A DNA stretch of 64,000 nucleotides from Megaustenia siamemsis (Eukaryota > Mollusca > Gastropoda > Stylommatophora > Ariophantidae): NCBI GenBank assembly GCA_032433765.1, contig JAVIAB010000046.1, forward strand, positions 59,730,482-59,794,481. The letters run 5' to 3'. A program made the translations under genes and the position numbers. A model generated the notes under the pieces. It was not told the DNA's origin, did not search any database, and was given only the letters and a program-made list of their open reading frames with translations. Position 1 is the stretch's first letter. Every line of letters starts with the position of its first letter. This document shows positions 37,801 to 48,779 of the stretch, piece after piece.

Positions 37801-38304
37801 TGTAGATCTTGTTATTCTCAGACATTTCCTGCAGCTGTCTATTGTAACACTACCCTACTGTTGTCATCTGATGTTAAAGTCACTGTAGATCTTGTTATTC
37901 TCACACATTTCCTGCAGCTGTCTATTGTAACACTACCCTACTGTTGTCATCTGATGTTAAAGTCACTGTAGATCTTGTTATTCTCACACATTTCCTGCAG
38001 CTGTCTATTATAACACTACCCTACTGTTGTCATCTGGTGTTAAAGTCACTGTAGATCTTGTTATTCTCAGACATTTTCTGCAGCTGTCTATTGTAACACT
38101 ACCCTACTGTTGTCATCTGATGTTAAAGTCACTGTAGATCTTGTTATTCTCACACATTTCCTGCAGCTGTCTATTGTAACACTACCCTACTGTTGTCATC
38201 TGATGTTAAAGTCACTGTAGATCTTGTTATTCTCAGACATTTTCTGCAGCTGTCTATTGTAACACTACCCTACTGTTGTCATCTGGTGTTAAAGTCACTG
38301 TAGA
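34810..38304. repeat. 83-bp minisatellite (about 42 copies), very homogeneous
   Basis: Units contain CACTGTAGATCTTGTTATTC, TCACACATTTCCTGCAGCTG, TCTATTGTAACACTACCCTA and CTGTTGTCATCTGATGTTAA. Nearly all copies are identical apart from CACACA/CAGACA and GATGTT/GGTGTT alternatives. Each unit has TTATTCTCACACATTTCCTG followed by CAG, which looks like a good 3' splice site on the DGK sense strand. Confidence 0.97.
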
Positions 38305-38388
38305 AGATCTTTCCTTTGGGTCAAATAACCTGCACCAACCTGGCACATCTTCTTGACTGTTGCTATTAACTATCACAATCAGGATAGG

Positions 38389-40412
38389 TTTGTGTGCTCT
38401 CTCTCTAGTCTAGTGCCCCAGTTGCTTAAAGCTGTAAGTACTGAGGTTTGTGTACTCTCACTAGTCTAGTGCCCCAGTTGCATAAAGCTGTAAGTACAGA
38501 GGCTTGTGTGCTCTCACTAGTCTAGTGCCCCAGTTGCATAAAGCTGTAAGTACAGAGGATTGTGTGCTCTCACTAGTCTAGTGCCCCAGTTGCATAAAGC
38601 TGTAAGTACAGAGGCTTGTGTGCTCTCACTAGTCTAGTGCCTCAGTTGCATAAAGCTGTAAGTACAGAGGCTTGTGTGCTCTCACTAGTCTAGTGCCCCA
38701 GTTGCATAAAGCTGTAAGTACAGAGGTTTGTGTGCTCTCACTAGTCTAGTGCCCCAGTTGCATAAAGCTGTAAGTACAGAGGCTTGTGTGCTCTCACTAG
38801 TCTAGTGCCCCAGTTGCATAAAGCTGTAAGTACAGAAGTTTGTGCACTCTCACTAGTCTAATGCCCCAGTTGCATAAAGCTGTAAGTACAGAGGCTTGTG
38901 TGCTCTCACTAGTCTAGTGCCCCAGTTGCATAAAGCTGTAAGTACAGAGGCTTGTGTGCTCTCACTAGTGTAGTGCCCCAGTTGCATAAAGCTGTAAGTA
39001 CAGAAGTTTGTGTGCTCTCACTAGTCTAGTGCCCCAGTTGCATAAAGCTGTAAGTACAGAGGCTTGTGTGCTCTCACTAGTCTAGTGCCCCAGTTGCATA
39101 AAGCTGTAAGTACAGAGGCTTGTGTGCTCTCACTAGTATAGTGCCTCAGTTGCATAAAGCTGTAAGTACAGAGGTTTGTGTACTCTCACTAGTCTAGTGC
39201 CTCAGTTGCAATAAGCTGTAAGTACAGAGGCTTGTGTGCTCTCACTAGTCTAGTGCCCCAGTTGCATAAAGCTGTAAGTACAGAGGCTTGTGTGCTCTCA
39301 CTAGTCTAGTGCCTCAGTTGCATAAAGCTGTAAGTACAGAGGTTTGTGTACTCTCACTAGTCTAGTGCCCCAGTTGCATAAAGCTGTAAGTACAGAGGTT
39401 TGTGTGCTCTCACTAGTCTAGTGCCTCAGTTGCATAAAGCTGTAAGTACAGAGGCTTGTGTGCTCTCACTAGTCTAGTGCCTCAGTTGCATAAAGCTGTA
39501 AGTACAGAAGTTTGTGTACTCTCACTAGTATAGTGCCTCAGTTGCATAAAGCTGTAAGTACAGAGGCTTGTGTGCTCTCACTAGTCTAGTGCCCCAGTTG
39601 CATAAAGCTGTAAGTACAGAGGCTTGTGTGCTCTCACTAGTCTAGTGCCTCAGTTGCATAAAGCTGTAAGTACAGAGGCTTGTGTACTCTCACTAGTCTA
39701 GTGCCTCAGTTGCATAAAGCTGTAAGTACAGAGGCTTGTGTGCTCTCACTAGTCTAGTGCCCCAGTTGCATAAAGCTGTAAGTACAGAAGTTTGTGTACT
39801 CTCACTAGTCTAGTGCCCCAGTTGCATAAAGCTGTAAGTACAGAGGCTTGTGTACTCTCACTAGTCTAGTGCCCCAGTTGCATAAAGCTGTAAGTACAGA
39901 GGCTTGTGTGCTCTCACTAGTCTAGTGCCCCAGTTGCATAAAGCTGTAAGTACAGAGGCTTGTGTGCTCTCACTAGTCTAGTGTCCCAGTTGCATAAAGC
40001 TGTAAGTACAGAAGTTTGTGTACTCTCACTAGTCTAGTGCCCCAGTTGCATAAAGCTGTAAGTACAGAGGCTTGTGTACTCTCACTAGTCTAGTGCCCCA
40101 GTTGCATAAAGCTGTAAGTACAGAGGCTTGTGTGCTCTCACTAGTCTAGTGCCCCAGTTGCATAAAGCTGTAAGTACAGAGGCTTGTGTGCTCTCACTAG
40201 TCTAGTGCCTCAGTTGCATAAAGCTGTAAGTACAGAAGTTTGTGTACTCTCACTAGTATAGTGCCTCAGTTGCTTAAAGCTGTAAGTACAGAGGTTTGTG
40301 TACTCTCACTAGTCTAGTGCCTCAGTTGCATAAAGCTGTAAGTACAGAGGCTTGTGTGCTCTCACTAGTCTAGTGCCTCAGTTGCATAAAGCTGTAAGTA
40401 CAGAGGTTTGTT
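38389..40412. repeat. 56-bp minisatellite (about 36 copies)
   Basis: Units contain TGTGTGCTCTCACTAGTCTA, GTGCCCCAGTTGCATAAAGC and TGTAAGTACAGAGGCT. Each has CACTAG-T-CTAGTG, a 6-bp inverted repeat with a one-base centre, and GTAAGT, the consensus intron start, in sense orientation. Confidence 0.97.
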
Positions 40413-40540
40413 CCACACAAGCGTAAACTGTCATCTATTGTATGAAGTTGCAACCCTGCATTTGTCACCACCCCATTAGGCATTCAAGTTTCCTGCAGCA
40501 TGACAACTACAGTGCCCTAGAGCAGTAAGTTGAAAATATT

Positions 40541-42711
40541 AGACAGTTTAGTTATGAACATTTGTTACAGTCACAGCAATATTTGACAGTTTAGTTATCA
40601 ACATTTGTTACAGTTACAGCAATATTTGACAGTTTAGTTATCAACATTTGTTACAGTCACAGCAATATTAGACAGTTTAGTTATCAACATTTGTTACAGT
40701 CACAGCAATATTTGACAGTTTAGTTATCAACATTTGTTACAGTTACAGCAATATTTGACAGTTTAGTTATCAACATTTGTTACAGTCACATCAATATTTG
40801 ACAGTTTAGTTACCAACATTTGTTACAGTCACAGCAATATTTGACAGTTTAGTTATCAACATTTGTTACAGTCCAGTTACAGCAATATTAGACAGTTTAG
40901 TTATCAACATTTGTTACAGTCACAGCAATATTTGACAGTTTAGTTATCAACATTTGTTACAGTCACAGCAATATTTGACAGTTTAGTTATCAACATTTGT
41001 TACAGTCCAGTTACAGCAATATTAGACAGTTTAGTTATCAACATTTGTTACAGTCACAGCAATATTTGACAGTTTAGTTATCAACATTTGTTACAGTTAC
41101 AGCAATATTTGACAGTTTAGTTATCAACATTTGTTACAGTTACAGCAATATTAGACAGTTTAGTTATCAACATTTGTTACAGTTACAGCAATATTTGACA
41201 GTTTAGTTACCAACATTTGTTACAGTTACAGCAATATTTGACAGTTTAGTTATCAACATTTGTTACAGTCACAGCAATATTTGACAGTTTAGTTATCAAC
41301 ATTTGTTACAGTTACAGCAATATTTGACAGTTTAGTTATCAACATTTGTTACAGTCACAGCAATATTAGACAGTTTAGTTATCAACATTTGTTACAGTCA
41401 CAGCAATATTTGACAGTTTAGTTATCAACATTTGTTACAGTTACAGCAATATTTGACAGTTTAGTTATCAACATTTGTTACAGTCACATCAATATTTGAC
41501 AGTTTAGTTACCAACATTTGTTACAGTCACAGCAATATTTGACAGTTTAGTTATCAACATTTGTTACAGTCCAGTTACAGCAATATTAGACAGTTTAGTT
41601 ATCAACATTTGTTACAGTCACAGCAATATTTGACAGTTTAGTTATCAACATTTGTTACAGTTACAGCAATATTTGACAGTTTAGTTACCAACATTTGTTA
41701 CAGTTACAGCAATATTTGACAGTTTAGTTATCAACATTTGTTACAGTTACAGCAATATTTGACAGTTTAGTTATCAACATTTGTTACAGTTACAGCAATA
41801 TTTGACAGTTTAGTTATCAACATTTGTTACAGTCACAGCAATATTTGACAGTTTAGTTATCAACATTTGTTACAGTCACAGCAATATTTGCCAGTTTAGT
41901 TATCAACATTTGTTACAGTCACAGCAATATTTGCCAGTTTAGTTATCAACATTTGTTATGTTCCAGTTACAGTAATATTTGCCAGTTTAGTTATCAACAT
42001 TTATTGTGGTCCAGTTACAGTAATATTTGCCAGTTTAGTTATCAACATTTGTTGTGGTCCAGTTACAGTACTATTTGCCAGTTTAGTTACCAACATTTGT
42101 TATTGTCCAGTTACAGTACTATTTGCCAGTTTAGTTATCAACATTTGTTGTGGTCCAGTTACAGTACTATTTGCCAGTTTAGTTATCAACATTTGTTATG
42201 GTCCAGTTACAGTACTATTTGCCAGTTTAGTTATCAACATTTGTTATGGTCCAGTTACAGTACTATTTGCCAGTTTAGTTATCAACATTTGTTATGGTCC
42301 AGTTACAGCACTATTTGCCAGTTTAGTTATCAACATTTGTTATGGTCCAGTTACAGCACTATTTGCCAGTTTAGTTATCAACATTTGTTATGGTCCAGTT
42401 ACAGCACTATTTGCCAGTTTAGTTATCAACATTTGTTATGGTCCAGTTACAGCACTATTTGCCAGTTTAGTTATCAACATTTGTTATGGTCCAGTTACAG
42501 CACTATTTGCCAGTTTAGTTATCAACATTTGTTATGGTCCAGTTACAGCACTATTTGCCAGTTTAGTTATCAACATTTGTTATGGTCCAGTTACAGCACT
42601 ATTTGCCAGTTTAGTTATCAACATTTGTTATGGTCCAGTTACAGCACTATTTGCCAGTTTAGTTATCAACATTTGTTATGGTCCAGTTACAGCACTATTT
42701 GCCAGTTTAGA
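40541..42711. repeat. 43-bp then 48-bp minisatellite (about 48 copies)
   Basis: From 40541 the unit is about 43 bp (ACAGCAATATTTGACAGTTT, AGTTATCAACATTTGTTACA, GTC). From about 41.94 kb it becomes a homogeneous 48-bp form with TTGTTATGGTCCAGTTACAG. The 48-bp part keeps a + strand frame open to 42780 with a 16-residue period. The 43-bp part has TTTGTTACAG, acceptor-like, in every unit. It ends about 130 bp before the DGK exon E acceptor. Confidence 0.96.
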
Positions 42712-42842
42712 CGCATAGATCATCACAGTAACATTATTATCTTGTGTATATCATGGAGCATGTTCACCTGTTCATTGTAGGTGCTACGTGTTAAGTCTCT
42801 CACAACTGATCTTGTTTATTAACTATGAGAGTGCATCCTCAG

Positions 42843-42932
42843 ATCTACATCAGTCACAAGAACCAGGTACCCATGTTGATGGCTCCAGCCTCTAGTAAAA
42901 AGTCGAAGCTGTTTAAGATTTTCAAGAAATAA
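42843..42932 (+). CDS. Diacylglycerol kinase terminal coding exon E with stop
   Basis: Last coding exon: 29 codons plus TAA. It begins IYISHKNQVPMLMAPASS and ends in a lysine-rich tail (KKSKLFKIFKK). In the family the join to exon D gives C-T-I-x-I-[ST]-H-K-N-Q, exactly as seen when the acceptor CCTCAG at 42837-42842 is used. An earlier AG at 42829 would put the reading out of frame, which decides the start. The basic C-terminus resembles the end of DGK beta in character. Only CAG separates the stop from a good donor (CAG|GTAAAC at 42935/42936), suggesting that the transcript continues into a spliced 3' UTR. Confidence 0.92.
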   Translation: MYISHKNQVPMLMAPASSKKSKLFKIFKK

Positions 42933-43064
42933 CAGGTAAACATGCTCATTCTTGTACTTTCTCTCTAGACTATTATTTCTGATCTTTCTATTGTTATCTC
43001 ATGTACCCACACATTCACCTGGACAAGATACAGCAAATATCACAATTTGATCATTAATACTCAG

Positions 43065-43545
43065 TTAATAGTCATCCTTTTATATGACAGCGAATCATGG
43101 ACAACTTATGCAAAGCAAGAATGAAGGCTACATGCATTTCATACGTGATGCCAGCACTGTATTCTTGATATCGCCTGGAGGGACAAAGTGACAAAAGTGG
43201 AGGTCCTCACTTACACAGGTCTCCTGAACATCTACACACTCCTCAAACTACGTAGGCTGCACTGACTTGGTCACTGACACCATATGAGAGATGGCTGCAT
43301 ACCAAAAGATATACTTTATGAACAGCTAGCAGATGGCAAAAGTACTAGGAGGTGCCCAGAACTCTTATTTATAGATATGTTAAACATGACATGAAGACTC
43401 TGAACATAAACCCTGCAGCCTGGGAAGTGATAACTGCAGACCACAATCTTTGGAAACACACTATAAAGCTCCAACTCAAGCAAGAAGCAGACGGGTAAAA
43501 ATAAGGAGAATACACGTCTTGAAAAGAAAAAAACAACATTTCCTA
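43065..43545 (+). pseudogene. Degenerate LINE 3' end
   Basis: Broken frames recall the C-terminus of a LINE reverse transcriptase polyprotein: DSESWTTYAKQE, then AWRDKVTKVEVLTYTGLLN, then a region like LLKLRRLH..LGH, then GCIPKDILYEQLADGKS, then WEVITADHNLWKHTIKLQ. Several in-frame stops interrupt it. It lies on the same strand as the DGK gene, directly after its last coding exon, and is a different family from the other LINEs here. Confidence 0.75.
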
Positions 43546-43562
43546 GAGGAGCTGCAAAAATT

Positions 43563-44684
43563 ATAGTCAACTATGACATATGAAGGCTACTACTATAAAA
43601 TCCACAGTCAACTATGACTGACGGAGGCTACTACTATAAAATCCATAGTCAACTATGACTGACAGACTACTACTACAAAATCTATAGTCAACTATGACTG
43701 ACAGAGACTACTACTACAAAATCTATAGTCAACTATAACTGACAGAGGCTACTACTATAAAATCTATAGTCAACTATAACTGACAGAGATTTCTACTATA
43801 AAATCTATAGTCAACTATAATTGACAGAGACTTCTACTATAAAATCTATAGTCAACTATGATTGACAGAGGCTACTACTATAAAATCTATAGTCAACTAT
43901 AATTGACAGAGACTTCTACTATAAAATCTATAGTCAACTATGATTGACAGAGACTTCTACTATAAAATCTATAGTCAACTATGATTGACAGAGACTTCTA
44001 CTATAAAATCCATAGTCAACTATGATTGACAGAGACTTCTACTATAAAATCCATAGTCAACTATGATTGACAGAGACTTCTACTATAAAATCTATAGTCA
44101 ACTATAATTGACAGAGACTTCTACTATAAAATCCATAGTCAACTATGATTGACAGAGACTTCTACTATAAAATCTATAGTCAACTATGACTGACAGAGAC
44201 TTCTACTATAAAATCTATAGTCAACTATGACTGACAGAGACTACTACTACAAAATCTATAGTCAACTATGACTGACAGAGACTACTACTACAAAATCTAT
44301 AGTCAACTATAACTGACAGAGGCTACTACTATAAAATCTATAGTCAACTATAACTGACAGAGACTTCTACTATAAAATCTATAGTCAACTATGACTGACA
44401 GAGACTACTACTACAAAATCTATAGTCACCTATGACTGACAGAGGCTACTACTATAAAATCTATAGTCAACTATGACTGACAGAGACTTCTACTATAAAA
44501 TCTATAGTCAACTATGACTGACAGAGACTTCTACTATAAAATCTATAGTCAACTATGACTGACAGAGGCTACTACTACAAAATCTATAGTCAACTATGAC
44601 TGACAGAGACTTCTACTATAAAATCTATAGTCAACTATGACTGACAGAGGCTACTACTACAAAATCTATAGTCAACTATAATTG
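43563..44684. repeat. 41-bp minisatellite, part 1 (about 27 copies)
   Basis: Units contain GACTGACAGAGACTTCTACT, ATAAAATCTATAGTCAACTA and T. Each has ACTATA-AAATC-TATAGT, a 6-bp inverted repeat. It is the left part of a long array that is split by two LINEs. Confidence 0.95.
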
Positions 44685-45331
44685 CATCGTATCAGTTCTG
44701 TTGTTGAATGTTTTCCATGCCATGACACCAAGCTATCCAGTATTTTCTCTCTTTGTCGTCCGCGATCTCTCTTTCCTTTTATTTTGCCAGATGTAACCAA
44801 GTATTCCAATTTTCCTCTTCTCAGGATGTGCCTGAAAAATGTTGATTGCTTCTTTCTGATGTTTTTTAAGAGCTCCCTTTTTGTGTTGGCCTCTTTGAGA
44901 ACTTCCTCATTGGTCTTTTTATCTGTCCAGGGAACTTTCAACATTCTTCTGAGAAATCCCATCTCTGTGGCCTCTAATCGTCTTTTCATTTGTTTGTCTA
45001 CTGTCCATGATTCGCTTCCATAGGTCAGAATTGGTTCTATATAGCACCGATGAACTCTCTTTCTCATTTTTATTGACATAGATTTGTTGCATAAGATATT
45101 TTTCATTTTCTGAAATGCTATTTTGGCCTGAGCTATTCTGCTTTTTATTTCTGTGGTGCATCTTCCATCTGATGTTATTATTGTGCCCAAGTATTTGAAA
45201 CGTTGTACTTGTTTCAGATTTGTCATGTTTATTTTTATGCTGCATGATGGTGATGATTGTTTCTTCAATATAACCATTACTTCTGTTTTCTTACTATTCA
45301 GACTGAGACCTTTCTTGTTGCTTTCTTCCAC
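44685..45331 (-). pseudogene. LINE ORF, reverse transcriptase thumb/C-terminal part
   Basis: Begins EESNKKGLSLNSKKTEVMV, just after the deleted catalytic box. It continues with QRFKYLGTIITSDGRCTTEI, RVHRCYIEPILTYGSESWTV, RRLEATEMGFLRRMLKVPW and GKRDRGRQREKILDSLVSWH. The C-terminal part is closely similar to the fragment at 32992-33519. It ends in array sequence, so the last two or three codons are not LINE. Confidence 0.9.
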
Positions 45332-45333
45332 TA

Positions 45334-46050
45334 TTATCCATTATTATCCTTGCCATCAATGTTTAATTTCTCCAGCATATTTATTATTTCCACATGCTTT
45401 ACTTTGTCAAATGCTTTTGTGTAGTCTATAAAGCACACATATAGATCTTTCTTTACCTCTATAGATCTTTCTATCAATGTCCTTAAGATGTATATAGCAT
45501 TATTGGTGCCCTTTCCTTCCACAAATCCACATTGTTCCTCACTTATTTCTGGTTTTATTTTGTTTCTTACACGCCTCATGATGATTTTTAGTAATATTTT
45601 AGTCATATGGCTCATGAGACTAATAGTGCGATGGTCTTCACAATCAGTGGCGCCTGACTTCTTCGGTATGGCTACAAAGATAGATTTTAGTAGATCTTCG
45701 GGTATATGTCCAGTGTTATATATGTCATTGAGTAATTTTGTTATGACTTGTACTCCCAGCTCTCCTAATGCATTTATCTCTTCGATTGTTATATTGTCAG
45801 GACCTGGAGCTTTGCCTCTTTTCATGTGTTGAATTGCGTCCTCCACTTCACTCTGCATTATTGGTGGTCCTGTGTCTTCATTTGAATTGTTTAATTCTGG
45901 TCTTTCATCATCATAGAGTTGACTGATATATTCTGTCCATCTTTCTATTGTCTTCTCCTGTCCCATTATTATATTTCCTTCCTTTGATTTCACACATCCT
46001 GAAACTTTGACTTCTTTTCTTCCTGTTAATTCATTTAACTGATTGTGCAT
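45334..46050 (-). pseudogene. LINE ORF, reverse transcriptase N-terminal part, truncated
   Basis: In frame with the endonuclease ORF. It has WTEYISQLYDDERP, KRGKAPGPDNITIEEIN, FVAIPKKSGATDCEDHRTIS, EEQCGFVEGKGTNNAI and the palm motif CFIDYTKAFDKV. After KLNIDGKD the sequence jumps straight to the region after the catalytic [YF]ADD box. The whole middle of the palm is missing (my estimate is 200-300 bp by comparison with the family). This copy cannot reverse transcribe. Confidence 0.9.
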
Positions 46051-46074
46051 AAATTTTGGGTCTTTCTTTTGTTG

Positions 46075-47466
46075 TTATTCCATTTCTTCACATTTCTGTT
46101 TTAACCATCCTTCCTTTGCTTCTCTGCACTTGTTTTGGATCTCTTTGTGCAATATTTTGTATGCTCGTTCTTCTTTCTTATGTTTTCTTCTTTCGTCCAT
46201 TAGTTGTAATATTTCTTCTGTCATCCATTTCTTTTTGTTGATTCTTTTAGTCACTGGTATTACTTCTTTTGATGTTTGCTGAATCGATTGTTTGAGCATT
46301 TCCCACTGCTCCTGGATGTCCTGTATTTTCTCAATAGCATTATATCTATTTTGTACTATCATGCTGTATTTATCACTCATCTGTTTATCTACTCTTAGCC
46401 TATCTAGTTCTAATTTTATATTTCTTGGTGATTTCTGTGCCTTCCGCAGTTTTATTCTTATCTTTCCAACTACTGGTACATGGTCACTATTACAATCTGC
46501 TCCTGGCCTTGTTTTAACCGATGTTAGCCTATTCCTGAATCTTCTCTGTACCAGTATAAAATCAATTTGATTGTGTACTTTTTTGTCTGGGCTTTGCCAT
46601 GTCCATAGTCGCCTAGGGTGTTCTTTGAACCAGGTGTTACCTATAATCATTTCATGTGTCTTTGCCCAATCTATCAATCTATCCCCTCTGTCATTCGTCT
46701 CGCCAAGGCCATGCCCCCCAGTCACATTTTGCACTTTAGCTGTTCCTACCTTTGCATTGAAATCCCCTAATATAATAGTTATTTCTTGGGGTTTACACTG
46801 TTCCATGGTTGCCTCTAGCTCCTCGTAAAAAGTGTCAATGTCTTCTTTTTCGCTATTACTTGTTGGTGCATAAACTTGAATTATGTTGATATCCATTGGT
46901 CTGCCACTCAATTTTACTAGCAGAATTCTGTCTGATATTGGCCAAAATCCTTTCACTGTTTTGCTTCTTTCTCTGTCTAACATGATGCCTACTCCTCTTT
47001 CGTGTGTGGTTCCCCCAGAGTAAATTATATTTCCACTGTCGCGTTGTAATAATCCTGCCCCTGTCCATCTCATTTCACATAGTCCCAAGATGTTCAATTT
47101 CATTCTCTTCATTTCTTGGCTGATGTTTTCTAGTTTTCCAACCTGGAATGCTGATCTAATGTTCCAAGTTCCTATTGCTAGTGTCTCTTTATTTTTGATC
47201 TTGCATACAGTAGCTTGATGATGATCGGGTGTCACCTGTAGCACATGATGCTCCCTACCGGACGAGGTGGCTGTGAAGCCCCCATTGACGTCATTAGCTG
47301 TAAATAGAAGGTTGTGATTTGTCATGATTATTCCAGACAATTTAAGAAGGTAGTTTGCCATTCCTTTCCTTCTTGGCAGTGACTGTACTAGTCGGAGATC
47401 GCAGCCATTGTCTCTATACATGAGATCCTCTGCCTGCCATCGTGGTGTGGGGACCATAACCGGCAC
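46075..47466 (-). pseudogene. LINE ORF, endonuclease half
   Basis: 463 codons. The endonuclease that nicks target DNA is complete by motif: TWNIRS (Asn), GLCEMRWTG (Glu), IIQVYAPTSN, LGDFNAKVG (Asp and Asn), NQIDFILV and SDHVPVVG (Asp-His). A long basic linker follows (KKKWMTEEILQLMDERRKHK). It ends in TAA at 46075-46077. The next ORF continues in the same frame only 27 bases later, so this is a single nonsense change inside one long ORF, not a natural end. Databases often label such proteins as host genes. Confidence 0.92.
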
Positions 47467-47640
47467 TACTTGTCGGCTGCTCCCGCAACACCATCCACCA
47501 CCTGCTCCAATGGCTTCACATAACGCTGATAGGGGGGCTAAACGGGAGCTTCACCTTGCCCAGGGGTGTCCTGAAGACTAGCGGAGGAAAGGAGACGTCT
47601 TACTCCTCCTTTGGTAGGTCAGAACTCTACCCCGCTAACC

Positions 47641-47946
47641 TAACAGACAGAGACTACTACTATAAAATCTATAGTCAACTATGACTGATGGAGGCTACTA
47701 CTATAAAATCTATAGTCAACTATGACTGATGGAGGCTACTACTATAAAATCTATAGTCAACTATGACTGATGGAGGCTACTACTATAAAAATCTATAGTC
47801 AACTATGACTGATCTAGGCTACTACTACAAAAATCTATAGTCACCTATGACTGATGGAGGCTACTACTATAAAAATCTATAGTCACCTATGACTGATAGA
47901 GGCTACTACTATAAAAATCTATAGTCACCTATGACTGATGGAGGCT
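47641..47946. repeat. 41/42-bp minisatellite, part 2 (about 7 copies)
   Basis: Short stretch of the same array between two LINE insertions. Here the unit shifts from 41 bp (ATAAAATC) to 42 bp (ATAAAAATC). Confidence 0.93.
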
Positions 47947-48779
47947 ATCTATCTATCTATTGACCTTTCGAGCCGTAACCGGCCCATAGGGCGTAGACCA
48001 AGATACACCTTCTCCTATATGAATTTTTGTTCTAGCAGTTTTCTTTTAAAGATATTTTATCAAATCTCGCCATCTGTCTCTGTTCTGTGCAAGCAGTTCT
48101 ATCTCATTGAGGGAGCCGATTCCTGCTGCTCTTGCCTCTCTCATCAATGTTCTTCTCAGTGTCTCCCTGGGTCTTCCTCTTTTTCTTTTACCTGTTGTTT
48201 CCCATATGAGGGCTTGCTTTGCTATTCGATTATTATCTCTTCTCATCACATGTCCAACGTATGACCATCGTCTTTTCTTTATTACTGAAGATATTAGTAT
48301 TAACTATATTTATATAGTTGATTGGCGATTTCTCTAATTTCCTCGTTTGTTTTGAATTCGTTCCATTCTATACCAAGTATTTTCCTTAGACATTTATTTT
48401 CGAATGCGTTCAATTTTGTTTCTATATCTCTTGTTGTTTTCCAGCTTTCACACGCATACGTAAGGGTTGATAGTACATTTGATTTGAATAGCCTAAGTTT
48501 TGTGTTTGTGCTAATGAGTTTTGATTTCCACAACTTTTCAAGGCTTCTGAAAGACATTGCTGCTTTAGCCAGTCTGATTCTAATTTCTTTGCTCGTATCC
48601 CCTTCTCGATCAATGTGACTTCCAAGATAGATAAAGTGATCGATCTCTTCTACTGGTTTGTTTTCCATGTATATTTTGTCACTTGTTGGAATTAAACTTT
48701 TCATGACTTTAGTCTTTTCATGATTGACCTCAAGCCCAATTTTGCTGGCTATTGATGATAGTTCATTAGTGTTTTCCTG
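47947..48779 (-). mobile_element. 5'-truncated LINE with (ATAG)n tail, second family
   Basis: The minus strand encodes the end of a LINE reverse transcriptase: ASKIGLEVNHEKTKVM, then DHFIYLGSHIDREGDTSKEI, then STLTYACESW, then ENKCLRKILGIEWNEF. In another frame (from 48249) come MRRDNNRIAKQALIWE and GKRKRGRPRETLRRTL. The frame break is near 48255-48300. The 3' end at 47947-47960 is an ATAG repeat, typical of microsatellite-tailed LINEs. CTGATGGAGGCT flanks it on both sides (47935-47946 and 48780-48791), fitting a 12-bp target duplication within the array. Confidence 0.9.

Larger units (their letters stand above)
44685..47640 (-). mobile_element. RTE-like LINE with APE endonuclease, RT core deleted, 3' truncated
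   Basis: About 2.96 kb inserted in the 41/42-bp array. The minus strand carries a short 5' UTR (47640-47467), an AP-endonuclease domain, a linker, and a reverse transcriptase with a large internal deletion. The left (3') end stops in the codons matching LIRC, about 90 bp short of the sister copy at 33519, and lacks the TGA-rich tail. LINEs are normally cut at the 5' end, so a missing 3' end points to later deletion or recombination with the array. I see no clear target duplication. The clade assignment (RTE-like, as in craniofacial development protein 2-type sequences) is from memory. Confidence 0.9.

Noticed and set aside
44672..47466. Host genes of the craniofacial development protein 2 type
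   Set aside because: Endonuclease and reverse transcriptase motifs in order show a LINE.
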